Source: JAGGZI01 sp964399605
GTDB taxonomy: Archaea > Aenigmatarchaeota > Aenigmatarchaeia > PWEA01 > JAGHBM01
Direction of reading: 5' to 3'
Length of the DNA stretch: 5,833 nt
Assembly (NCBI GenBank): GCA_964399605.1
Contig: CAYNRH010000035.1
Coordinates: forward strand, 1-5,833
Position numbers and translations under genes: made by a program. A model generated the notes under the pieces. The model did not search any database and had not been told where the DNA came from. It worked only from the letters and a program-made list of their open reading frames with translations. Positions 1 through 5,052 of this stretch are shown here, piece after piece. The stretch's first letter is position 1, and each line of letters opens with the position of its first letter.

Positions 1-6
1 TCTTCA

Positions 7-14
7 CTCACCTC
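7..14 (-). promoter_or_regulatory. Possible Shine-Dalgarno site of a divergent gene just left of the window
   Basis: On the minus strand these bases read GAGGTGAG, a good match to the archaeal GGAGGTGAT ribosome-binding consensus. Only six bases follow before the window edge, so a start codon at normal spacing would fall at or just beyond position 1. This suggests a divergent gene running leftward. The gene itself is not visible and an 8-base match can arise by chance, so confidence is low. Confidence 0.3.
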
Positions 15-22
15 TTCTCTTT

Positions 23-703
23 ATGAGAGTTGGCGTATTGTTTTCAGGTGGAAAGGACTCTTGTTTAGCGCTTAAGAAAGTGATGGAAAAGGAAGAAGCT
101 GTCTGCTTAATCACTGTAATATCTGAGAATAAGGAAAGTTTCATGTTTCACACGCCCAACATCCATCTTACAGAAATGCAGGCGGAAGCCATTGGATTGC
201 CGCTTGTTTCTATAGAAAGTAAAGGTTTGAAAGAAGAGGAGCTTGGTGACCTGAAAGAAGTTATTGCCATGGCAAAAGAAGTTTTTGGAATAGAAGGCGT
301 GGCCACAGGAACAATAGAGTCTGTTTATCAGGCAACCAGAATACAGAAGATTTGTGACGAGCTTGGTTTGTGGTGCTTTAATCCACTATGGCAAAAAAAT
401 CAGGTGGAAATTCTAAAGGAAGTGGTTAAAGAAGGGTTTGATGCTGTAATAACAGGTGTTTTTGCTGAACCATTTGATTCCAAATGGCTGGGAAGAAAAA
501 TTGATGAGAGAGTTGCAGAGGAGCTTGAAAAAATGGGGGAAGAATATTTCATAAATCCCTCGGGTGAAGGCGGGGAAATAGAAACCACGGTTTTGGATGC
601 ACCTTTCTTCAAGAAAAGGATAAAAATTGAAAAGTCAGAAAAAGAGGAAACCAAAGACTCTGGTGTCCTGAACATAGAAAAAGCTGTATTGGTGAAAAAA
701 TGA
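23..703 (+). CDS. dph6: Diphthine-ammonia ligase family PP-loop ATPase (Dph6/MJ0570-like)
   Basis: Members of this family perform the last step of diphthamide synthesis: ATP-dependent amidation of diphthine on the conserved histidine of elongation factor 2, through an adenylated intermediate, in the cytoplasm. The 226-residue protein opens with the PP-loop SGGKDS at residues 8-13, right after the first beta strand, which fixes the ATG start. Other family marks are GTIESVYQATR (96-106), the region ending in CFNPLW (118-123), and the GEGGEIET signature (181-188) followed by LDAPFF. Length and motif order fit the single-domain archaeal form; the C-terminal RidA-like domains of the eukaryotic enzyme are absent. 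No ribosome-binding site is visible in the 22 bases upstream, so the transcript may be leaderless. The stop overlaps the next start as ATGA, implying translational coupling to the amidotransferase. Family assignment is strong; the exact substrate is inferred. Confidence 0.88.
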   Translation: MRVGVLFSGGKDSCLALKKVMEKEEAVCLITVISENKESFMFHTPNIHLTEMQAEAIGLPLVSIESKGLKEEELGDLKEVIAMAKEVFGIEGVATGTIESVYQATRIQKICDELGLWCFNPLWQKNQVEILKEVVKEGFDAVITGVFAEPFDSKWLGRKIDERVAEELEKMGEEYFINPSGEGGEIETTVLDAPFFKKRIKIEKSEKEETKDSGVLNIEKAVLVKK

Positions 704-1242
704 TTTTGATAGTTGATTTGTGCTATAAGAAAAACTCGCTGAGCCAGAATGAATTCGTTCTACCAATAGCATCAATAGTTAAAAAAGCTGGAGAAGATTT
801 TGAAATAAGGCATTACAGAGAAATAAGAGAAAAGGATCTGGAAAAATGCGAAAAGGTAATATTGTGCGGAACTGCACTAAAAGACAATGGGTATTTGAAA
901 AATATGGATAAGCTCCAATGGATGAAAAACTTTGAAAAACCAGTTCTTGGAATATGCGCTGGAATGCAGGTGGTTGGTTTGGTTTTCGGGGCTGAACTGG
1001 AAAAGAAAAAGGAAATTGGAATGACTGAAATAAAAATAAAGAAAAAAAACAAGCTTTTTTCATCTGATTTGAATGTTTACGAACTGCATGGGTTCTCTTT
1101 GAAAAATTTAGAAAACTTTGAGGTACTTGCAGAATCTGAGAAATGTATTCAGACAATAAAACACAAACAAAAAGAAATTTATGGCATAATGTTTCATCCT
1201 GAAGTCAGGCAAAGGCAAGTTGTGGAGAATTTTCTTATTTGA
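700..1242 (+). CDS. Stand-alone class I glutamine amidotransferase (GuaAA-like), coupled to Dph6
   Basis: This is a 180-residue class I glutaminase domain, which hydrolyses glutamine to glutamate and passes the ammonia to a partner synthetase. The nucleophile elbow GICAGMQ places the catalytic cysteine at residue 86. The triad is completed by His166 and Glu168 in FHPEV (165-169). Overall shape and length resemble the archaeal GMP synthetase glutaminase subunit. Two regions usually recognisable in that enzyme differ: ILCGTAL (54-60) stands where LSGGP is normal, and ELHGFSL (128-134) stands where SHKDEV-like sequence is normal. It is therefore better called a GuaAA-like paralogue than GuaAA itself. 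The ATG overlaps the Dph6 stop by 4 nt, and no synthetase other than Dph6 is adjacent. The inference is that it may feed ammonia to the upstream ATP pyrophosphatase. The enzyme class is well supported; the partner is not proven. Confidence 0.82.
   Translation: MILIVDLCYKKNSLSQNEFVLPIASIVKKAGEDFEIRHYREIREKDLEKCEKVILCGTALKDNGYLKNMDKLQWMKNFEKPVLGICAGMQVVGLVFGAELEKKKEIGMTEIKIKKKNKLFSSDLNVYELHGFSLKNLENFEVLAESEKCIQTIKHKQKEIYGIMFHPEVRQRQVVENFLI
1157..1177 (-). terminator. Weak oligo-T terminator candidate for the hydrogenase-AlkD operon
   Basis: About 60 nt beyond the AlkD-like stop the minus strand reads TTTC, then T5 (1173-1169), then further short T-runs. Another T8 lies at 1049-1042. Either could stop minus-strand transcription, but both lie within the amidotransferase coding sequence, where lysine codons (AAA) give the same pattern. 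Low confidence. Confidence 0.22.
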
Positions 1243-1912
1243 TTTTTAATCTTTTTTGAATAGTATCGCTTGTTAATTCCCTCAGTGCATCTGTGGCTAT
1301 CCACTTCACACTTGAATCTATTTTTTGAATTTCTCTGGCAACCTGAATTGCCTTCCTGTTTAGATTTTTGTTTCTTTTTCCTATCTGTCGCAGCGCCCAG
1401 TTAACTGCCTTCTTGACGAAATTTCTCTCATCTGTTGAGTACTTTTTAATCAAATGGAAAAACTGTTCAAATTTTTTGTCTTCTGCTTTCTTGTCTTTCA
1501 TTGCAAGAACTGCTATCATGGCAAATCCGGCGCGCCTCTCAAACTCTTCTTTTCGTGAGCACCACTCCTTGGCTTTTTTGTATATGAAAGGCACCTGCCA
1601 AAACAGGTTCATACAACACTGGTCGCAGACATCCCATGAATCGAAATCCTTTATCCATTTGTCCATTTGTTTTTCTGTGGTTTTTTCAGGTTCATCAACC
1701 ATGCTTGCAAGTATACGTGCCTCATGTATACCAGAAGACCAGAGTTTTTGAGCCATTTTATGATTCCTTCCTATTTCTTTGGCCAGCTTTCTCAGGTCAG
1801 GAGTTGATACGCCTAAAGCGCTTTCTGAATTGATTCCAAAACGGGCCATGCCCTCAACATTTTTTGGGCTGGAGAGAGATTTTAACTTTTGCATAACTTC
1901 CCGAAATTCCAT
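1235..1912 (-). CDS. AlkD-like DNA alkylation repair protein (HEAT-like DNA glycosylase family)
   Basis: The 225-residue all-helical protein matches the AlkC/AlkD DNA alkylation repair family, whose HEAT-like repeats cradle DNA and excise cationic alkylated bases such as 7- or 3-methylpurines. Family marks are GVSTPDLRKLAKEIG (34-48), HEARILAS (63-70), FDSWDVCDQ (90-98), ERRAGFAMI (125-133) and KKAVNWALRQIGKRN (167-181). The Trp-x3-Asp pair essential in Bacillus cereus AlkD (W109/D113) appears as W93/D97. R126 or R127 and W172 plausibly match its R148 and W187, although this is aligned by eye. The ATG lies 6 nt after the hydrogenase anchor stop, with a weak GTGAT site overlapping that stop, so it is probably co-transcribed as the last gene of the hydrogenase operon. 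Its 3' end overlaps the opposing amidotransferase by 8 bp. Family confidence is high; the substrate is inferred. Confidence 0.87.
   Translation of the reverse strand: MEFREVMQKLKSLSSPKNVEGMARFGINSESALGVSTPDLRKLAKEIGRNHKMAQKLWSSGIHEARILASMVDEPEKTTEKQMDKWIKDFDSWDVCDQCCMNLFWQVPFIYKKAKEWCSRKEEFERRAGFAMIAVLAMKDKKAEDKKFEQFFHLIKKYSTDERNFVKKAVNWALRQIGKRNKNLNRKAIQVAREIQKIDSSVKWIATDALRELTSDTIQKRLKIK
1243..1257 (+). terminator. Oligo-T terminator candidate for the Dph6-amidotransferase operon
   Basis: Directly after the amidotransferase stop the plus strand carries T5 (1243-1247) and T6 (1252-1257), separated by AATC. Archaeal RNA polymerase commonly terminates at such U-tracts without a hairpin. The site lies inside the 3' end of the opposing AlkD-like gene, whose AT-rich codons could produce T-runs by chance, so the call is moderate. 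Confidence 0.45.
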
Positions 1913-1918
1913 TGGCTA

Positions 1919-2776
1919 TCACATCAAAAACAAAACTCTTGCCAAACCTATCAGCGCCAGTGGAGTTGCAACAAACCAGAAGAATTTTAAGCTCCTGTCT
2001 ATAGTCATCCTTGCGAAGAGAACCCTTATCAGCGCCAAAAATATTATCACAAAAAAGTCCTTGACCAAAACTGCGAGGAATGAGCCGCCGCCCAAAAACA
2101 GGATTGATATTAAAGATGACAAGACAAAAATCTTGAAAGCATACGCCAGTTCAAACAAGCCAAGGCGCCATCCCGAAAGTTCCGTGAAAACCCCGGCAAC
2201 CAACTCCTGTTCTGCATCTGGTATATGAAATGGTGGGAGGGCAAGCTCGCCCTGGACCGCAATCAAAAACGCAACAAAGGCAAATGGATAAACATAAAAC
2301 CAGGAAGAAGCAATGGATAATAATTTTAAAGTTGGAACTAAAAGCGATATGATAAATGGCAGTTCAAAGCCAAATGCCTGAACCAATTCCCTGCTGCCGC
2401 CAACCCCGCCGTATGGATTGCCTGATGCAAATCCTGCTATGATGTATCCTGCAACCCCTGCAAAAAGCAGATATATCACCCATATTACGGAACCATAAAA
2501 GTCAAAGTGTAAACCGATGGGCAAAAGAAAAAGAACCGAGATATATGCTGCCAGAGAAATTATTGGGCCAAGATTTGTCCACGGGCTTTCCCTCTTTGAC
2601 ACAATGTTCTCCTTGGAGAGCAGCTTTATGAAATCCAGAATTGGCTGCCAGATTGGAGGGCCTATCCTGTTCTGAAATCTTGCGGCAAGCTTCCTGATTA
2701 TTCCCATGAACAAAAATCCAAAAAATCCTGCAACGAGAATTTTCGTGACTATCAAAAAGAAATCAATAATTGCCAT
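1919..2776 (-). CDS. Group 4 [NiFe] hydrogenase membrane anchor (MbhM/EchB/NuoH-like)
   Basis: The protein has 285 residues with eight predicted membrane helices (about 4-27, 69-90, 95-117, 133-155, 158-180, 206-229, 233-254, 263-284), as in NuoH, EchB and MbhM. It anchors the hydrogenase arm and forms the start of the ion pathway. Family signatures are RFQNRIGPP (33-41) after helix 1 and PFHIPDAEQELVAG (182-195), the acidic loop equivalent to PFDLPEAESELVAG in complex I NuoH, followed by E199. Related hydrogenases couple ferredoxin-driven proton reduction to H+ or Na+ translocation. The ATG overlaps the large-subunit gene by 14 nt. GGAGATGAT (2792-2784) sits 7 nt upstream and confirms the start. 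The next gene in the operon encodes the AlkD-like protein rather than the expected ferredoxin-like subunit. Confidence 0.92.
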   Translation of the reverse strand: MAIIDFFLIVTKILVAGFFGFLFMGIIRKLAARFQNRIGPPIWQPILDFIKLLSKENIVSKRESPWTNLGPIISLAAYISVLFLLPIGLHFDFYGSVIWVIYLLFAGVAGYIIAGFASGNPYGGVGGSRELVQAFGFELPFIISLLVPTLKLLSIASSWFYVYPFAFVAFLIAVQGELALPPFHIPDAEQELVAGVFTELSGWRLGLFELAYAFKIFVLSSLISILFLGGGSFLAVLVKDFFVIIFLALIRVLFARMTIDRSLKFFWFVATPLALIGLARVLFLM

Positions 2777-4020
2777 GCCTTAAATCATCTCCAGAAACTA
2801 TTTTCTTATTACCTGTTTTCAAATCCAAAATAGTCATCCTGTCAGTACAGGATAAGCAGGGATCTATTGACATTATCGCTATAGGAACGTCTGCAATTTG
2901 AAGTCCGGTTAAAAGCTTTTCCATTGCTGTCATGGTTGCATAGGTGGGCGTCCTTATTTTCACCCTTTCAGGAAAAGTTTTTCCCTTGGAAGTTCTTATG
3001 TAGTAAACCAATTCGCCCCTTGGCGCCTCCACCCTGCTGACAACTTCTTTATCCTGAATACCGCCAAGATTTACTGGAATTCTTATTTTTCCTGAAGGCA
3101 TCTTTTCAATCAGCTGGTCTATCATCTTTAAACTTTCATAAACTTCCTCCAGCCTTATATTAATCCTGGATAGAATATCTCCCCTGTTTTTTGTGATAAC
3201 CTTGAATTTGATATCATCATAAGAAAAGTATGGCTCGTCTCTTCTCATATCCATACTGACTCCGGACGCCCTTGCATTAGGCCCGACAACACCGAGTTCT
3301 ATAACATCTTTGTGGGTTAAAACAGCCTTCCCCTTAGTTCTCTTCACAATGGATTTTTCTGAATTGAAAGCCTTTTCATGATATTTTATTCTCTTCTTGA
3401 GAATCTCCAGCTTCTCTCTCATCTTTGGATTCACCTTAAAGTCTCTTCTCACGCCACCAAAAGTGTTTATAACATAATGAACCCTGTTGCCTGTTATCTC
3501 TTCCAGGAGTTCCATGCAATATTCCCTGTCCTTGAAAATAATCTGGAACAGAGTGTCATATCCCAGCTCGTATGCAGTCATTGCCAGGAAGAGCATGTGT
3601 GAATGAATTCTTGACAGCTCAAAAACCAAAGTCCTTATGTAGTTGGCTCTCTCCGGAGCCTTTATACCCAGAACATCTTCAACTCCCTTGACAAAGCAGG
3701 AACTATGGCTATGTCCGCAGAGTCCACACACCCTCTCAGCAAGATAAATATCCTTTAAAACATCCCTTTGCTGAAAAGCCTTCTCAATTCCACGATGATT
3801 ATAGCCCAGAGACATGTCTATTCCTTTTACCTCTTCCCCTTCAACTTTTAAAGTAAAGTGCACAGGTTCTGGAAGGGCGGGATGCTGCGGACCAAATGGA
3901 ACTCTCATGCAGTGCATNNNNNNNNNNNNNNNNNNNNNNNNNNNNNNNNNNNNNNNNNNNNNNNNNNNNNNNNNNNNNNNNNNNNNNNNNNNNNNNNNNN
4001 NNNNNNNNNNNNNNNNNCAT
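2763..4020 (-). CDS. Group 4 [NiFe] hydrogenase large (catalytic) subunit (MbhL/EchE/HycE/NuoD-like), interrupted by an N gap
   Basis: This is the catalytic subunit that binds the NiFe(CN)2CO centre and makes or oxidises H2. Numbering runs from the ATG at 3917-3915, giving 384 residues. It opens with VPFGPQHPALPEP (6-18). The L1 motif RVCGLCGHSH (62-71) supplies Cys64 and Cys67 plus a conserved His71. The L2 motif DPCLSCTDR (352-360) supplies Cys354 and Cys357. All four nickel ligands are present, so this is a hydrogenase and not a complex I NuoD, which lacks them. A 24-residue tail follows Arg360 and begins MTILDL, matching the HycE-type peptide removed by a maturation protease. A 100-N gap (3918-4017) interrupts the 5' end. 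The likely start is the ATG at 4020-4018, one base after the NuoC-like stop and preceded by GAGGAAGGATTGAT, but its frame across the gap is unknown. The gene overlaps the anchor gene by 14 nt. Confidence 0.93.
3918..4017. other. Assembly gap of exactly 100 N
   Basis: One hundred consecutive N, the usual placeholder for a scaffold gap of unknown length. On the minus strand the upstream edge ends ...TGATATG and the downstream edge begins ATGCACTGC. The large subunit already has a nearly normal-length N-terminus downstream of the gap, so little or no sequence need be missing. A 3-base overlap of the two ATGs would give a continuous gene. Confidence 0.97.
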
Positions 4021-4034
4021 ATCAATCCTTCCTC
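4021..4034 (-). promoter_or_regulatory. Ribosome-binding site of the hydrogenase large-subunit gene
   Basis: The minus strand reads GAGGAAGGATTGAT immediately before ATG (4020-4018). GAGG lies 10 nt and AAGG 6 nt upstream of that ATG. The site supports translation starting at 4020, on the left-hand contig, even though the codons after it fall in the N gap. Confidence 0.6.
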
Positions 4035-4417
4035 AACGGGTGGTTTATTTCTTCTGGCAGGAAAAGTTTTTTCAGGTTCGGGTGGCCTTTGATTTTTATA
4101 CCAAGCATTTCTGCAAGCTCCCTTTCAAAAAGATTTGCTGATGGAAAAATTCCTGTTATAGAATCTATGGCGTTTGATTTTTTTGATACAAGCGCTTTAA
4201 GGTTCAGAAGTTCATGCCCGAACTCTAAGTGATATATCACTTCTATTTCCTTCCCATTATCATAACCGCTGATAGATGAAACTCTTCTCACACCAAAGCC
4301 GTGCTTGAGTTCTTCCATAATTTTAAGTAAGTCTTTCTTTTGAATTTTCATCCATATCCTGTTCTCTTCTTTTTTGTAAATTTCGCCGAGCTTTTCCAAC
4401 TCTTTTGAAATAATCAT
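4022..4417 (-). CDS. Group 4 [NiFe] hydrogenase NuoC-like subunit (MbhK/EchD-like)
   Basis: A 131-residue homologue of the 30-kDa (NuoC) subunit, which has no cofactor and scaffolds the large/small subunit heterodimer on the cytoplasmic arm. The N-terminal part forms the usual alpha/beta fold. The diagnostic stretch is at residues 97-122: FERELAEMLGIKIKGHP, then a Leu-rich segment and PEE, followed by NHPLRKD at the C-terminus. This corresponds to the ERExxDxxGxxFxGHP signature of complex I NuoC. It is short, consistent with the stand-alone hydrogenase version. The start overlaps the small-subunit stop as ATGA, and AGGTGGG lies 5 nt upstream of the ATG. The stop is one base from the ATG of the large-subunit gene at 4020, so all core subunits appear translationally coupled. 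Confidence 0.9.
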   Translation of the reverse strand: MIISKELEKLGEIYKKEENRIWMKIQKKDLLKIMEELKHGFGVRRVSSISGYDNGKEIEVIYHLEFGHELLNLKALVSKKSNAIDSITGIFPSANLFERELAEMLGIKIKGHPNLKKLFLPEEINHPLRKD

Positions 4418-4839
4418 TTTTTCCCACCTAAAATATCTATGGCCTTTAGCACACCGTCTATGATAGATTCTGGTTTGGGAGGGCAGCCTGAAACATAAAC
4501 ATCCACAGGTATTACTTTATCCAATGGTCCCTCTATCCCGTAATTGCCTTGAAACACTCCAAGACCGCAGGCGCATGCCCCTACTGCTATTACCACCTTT
4601 GGCTCCGGCATCTGCTCATAAATCCTCTTTAAACTTTTAGCAGATTTTTTATTTATAACACCGTCAACTATGAGTATATCCGCATGCCTTGGGGAACCTT
4701 TCATCTGAGCACCAAATCTCTCTATATCATATCTGGGTGTCAAAGCAGCAAAAGTTTCAATGACGCAACCATTGCACCCAGAACATGAAAAATGCAAAAT
4801 CCATGGGCTTTTTTTCCTTGAATATTCCTTTAAACCCAT
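4414..4839 (-). CDS. Group 4 [NiFe] hydrogenase small subunit (MbhJ/EchC/NuoB-like)
   Basis: A 141-residue iron-sulfur subunit that hands electrons to the NiFe site through the proximal [4Fe-4S] cluster. It lacks the extra clusters and Tat signal of uptake-hydrogenase small subunits, as expected for group 4. Cysteine motifs are CSGCNGC (19-25), GACACG (87-92) and SGCPPKPE (117-124). The likely ligands are Cys19, Cys22, Cys89 and Cys119; Cys25 and Cys91 are extra. The stretch DILIVDGVINKK (54-65) is typical of the flavodoxin-like fold of NuoB proteins. The ATG is preceded by GGTGGTG, and the gene overlaps the upstream small membrane-protein gene by 10 nt and the NuoC-like gene by 4 nt. The order small-C-large-H is that of mbhJ-K-L-M in Thermococcales. 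Family assignment is firm; the choice among Mbh, Mbx, Ech and other subgroups is not resolved. Confidence 0.93.
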   Translation of the reverse strand: MGLKEYSRKKSPWILHFSCSGCNGCVIETFAALTPRYDIERFGAQMKGSPRHADILIVDGVINKKSAKSLKRIYEQMPEPKVVIAVGACACGLGVFQGNYGIEGPLDKVIPVDVYVSGCPPKPESIIDGVLKAIDILGGKK

Positions 4840-5042
4840 AACACCACCATCAGAATTATAACAAAAACCAGCCCTAAAACAATCCAGTAAAGGTATTCAC
4901 TGATATCGCCGGAATGCTTTTCCCTCAGTTTTTTCAAGCCAAAAACCTGAAGTATTGTCTGGTAAAAAGAATCCGATTTCGGCAGATACTCCTTATCAAA
5001 TTTCTCACCGCAAAGGTACATTTCAGTCTTTCTCTTTTTCAC
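4830..5042 (-). CDS. Small single-helix membrane protein at the head of the hydrogenase genes (MbhI-position or NuoL-tail-like)
   Basis: With a GTG start at 5042-5040 this encodes 70 residues: a basic N-terminus (KKRK), YLCGEKF (9-15), a segment that may be amphipathic (about 24-42), and one hydrophobic helix (about 51-70) ending at the C-terminus. The frame is open back to an ATG at 5156, but that would overlap the upstream gene by 110 nt. The GTG lies 4 nt after the upstream stop with GGGTGATG just before it, although its spacing is short. An ATG at 5021-5019 (63 residues) is the alternative. The stop overlaps the small-subunit start, so it belongs to the hydrogenase operon. Its place matches mbhI in Pyrococcus. 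The CGE motif plus terminal helix also recalls the C-terminal tail of NuoL/EchA-type subunits. I do not recognise it firmly; its function is inferred from position. Confidence 0.6.
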   Translation of the reverse strand: MKKRKTEMYLCGEKFDKEYLPKSDSFYQTILQVFGLKKLREKHSGDISEYLYWIVLGLVFVIILMVVLWV

Positions 5043-5044
5043 AA

Positions 5045-5052
5045 CATCACCC
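5045..5052 (-). promoter_or_regulatory. Shine-Dalgarno-like site overlapping the surface-protein stop
   Basis: The minus strand reads GGGTGATG here, containing the TGA stop of the upstream surface-protein gene (5049-5047) and matching the 3' half of the GGAGGTGAT consensus. Only 3 nt separate GGTGAT from the GTG at 5042-5040, which is short. It supports a start near 5042 and stop-start coupling between the two genes. Confidence 0.4.

Noticed and set aside
400..675. Minus-strand open frame of 91 codons inside dph6
   Set aside because: Ser/Pro-rich translation typical of an antisense shadow; the plus frame has clear family motifs throughout.
1042..1049. A8 tract in the amidotransferase as a programmed slippage site or frameshift
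   Set aside because: The frame is continuous, encodes an ordinary Lys-rich stretch and retains the downstream HPE motif, so nothing suggests slippage is needed.
779..1156. Minus-strand open frames of 125 and 79 codons inside the amidotransferase
   Set aside because: Phe/Ser-rich shadows of lysine-rich coding sequence; the plus strand carries the catalytic triad.
1779..2228. Plus-strand 149-codon frame antisense to the anchor and AlkD-like genes
   Set aside because: It crosses two convincing minus-strand genes, has no recognisable domain and has no ribosome-binding site.
3814..4232. Plus-strand frames running through the N gap
   Set aside because: They exist only because N codons are read as open; the opposite strand encodes hydrogenase subunits.
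1919..4839. Assignment of the cluster to respiratory complex I (NADH dehydrogenase subunits B, C, D, H)
   Set aside because: The large subunit retains all four nickel-ligand cysteines and a protease-type C-terminal tail, which complex I NuoD lacks.
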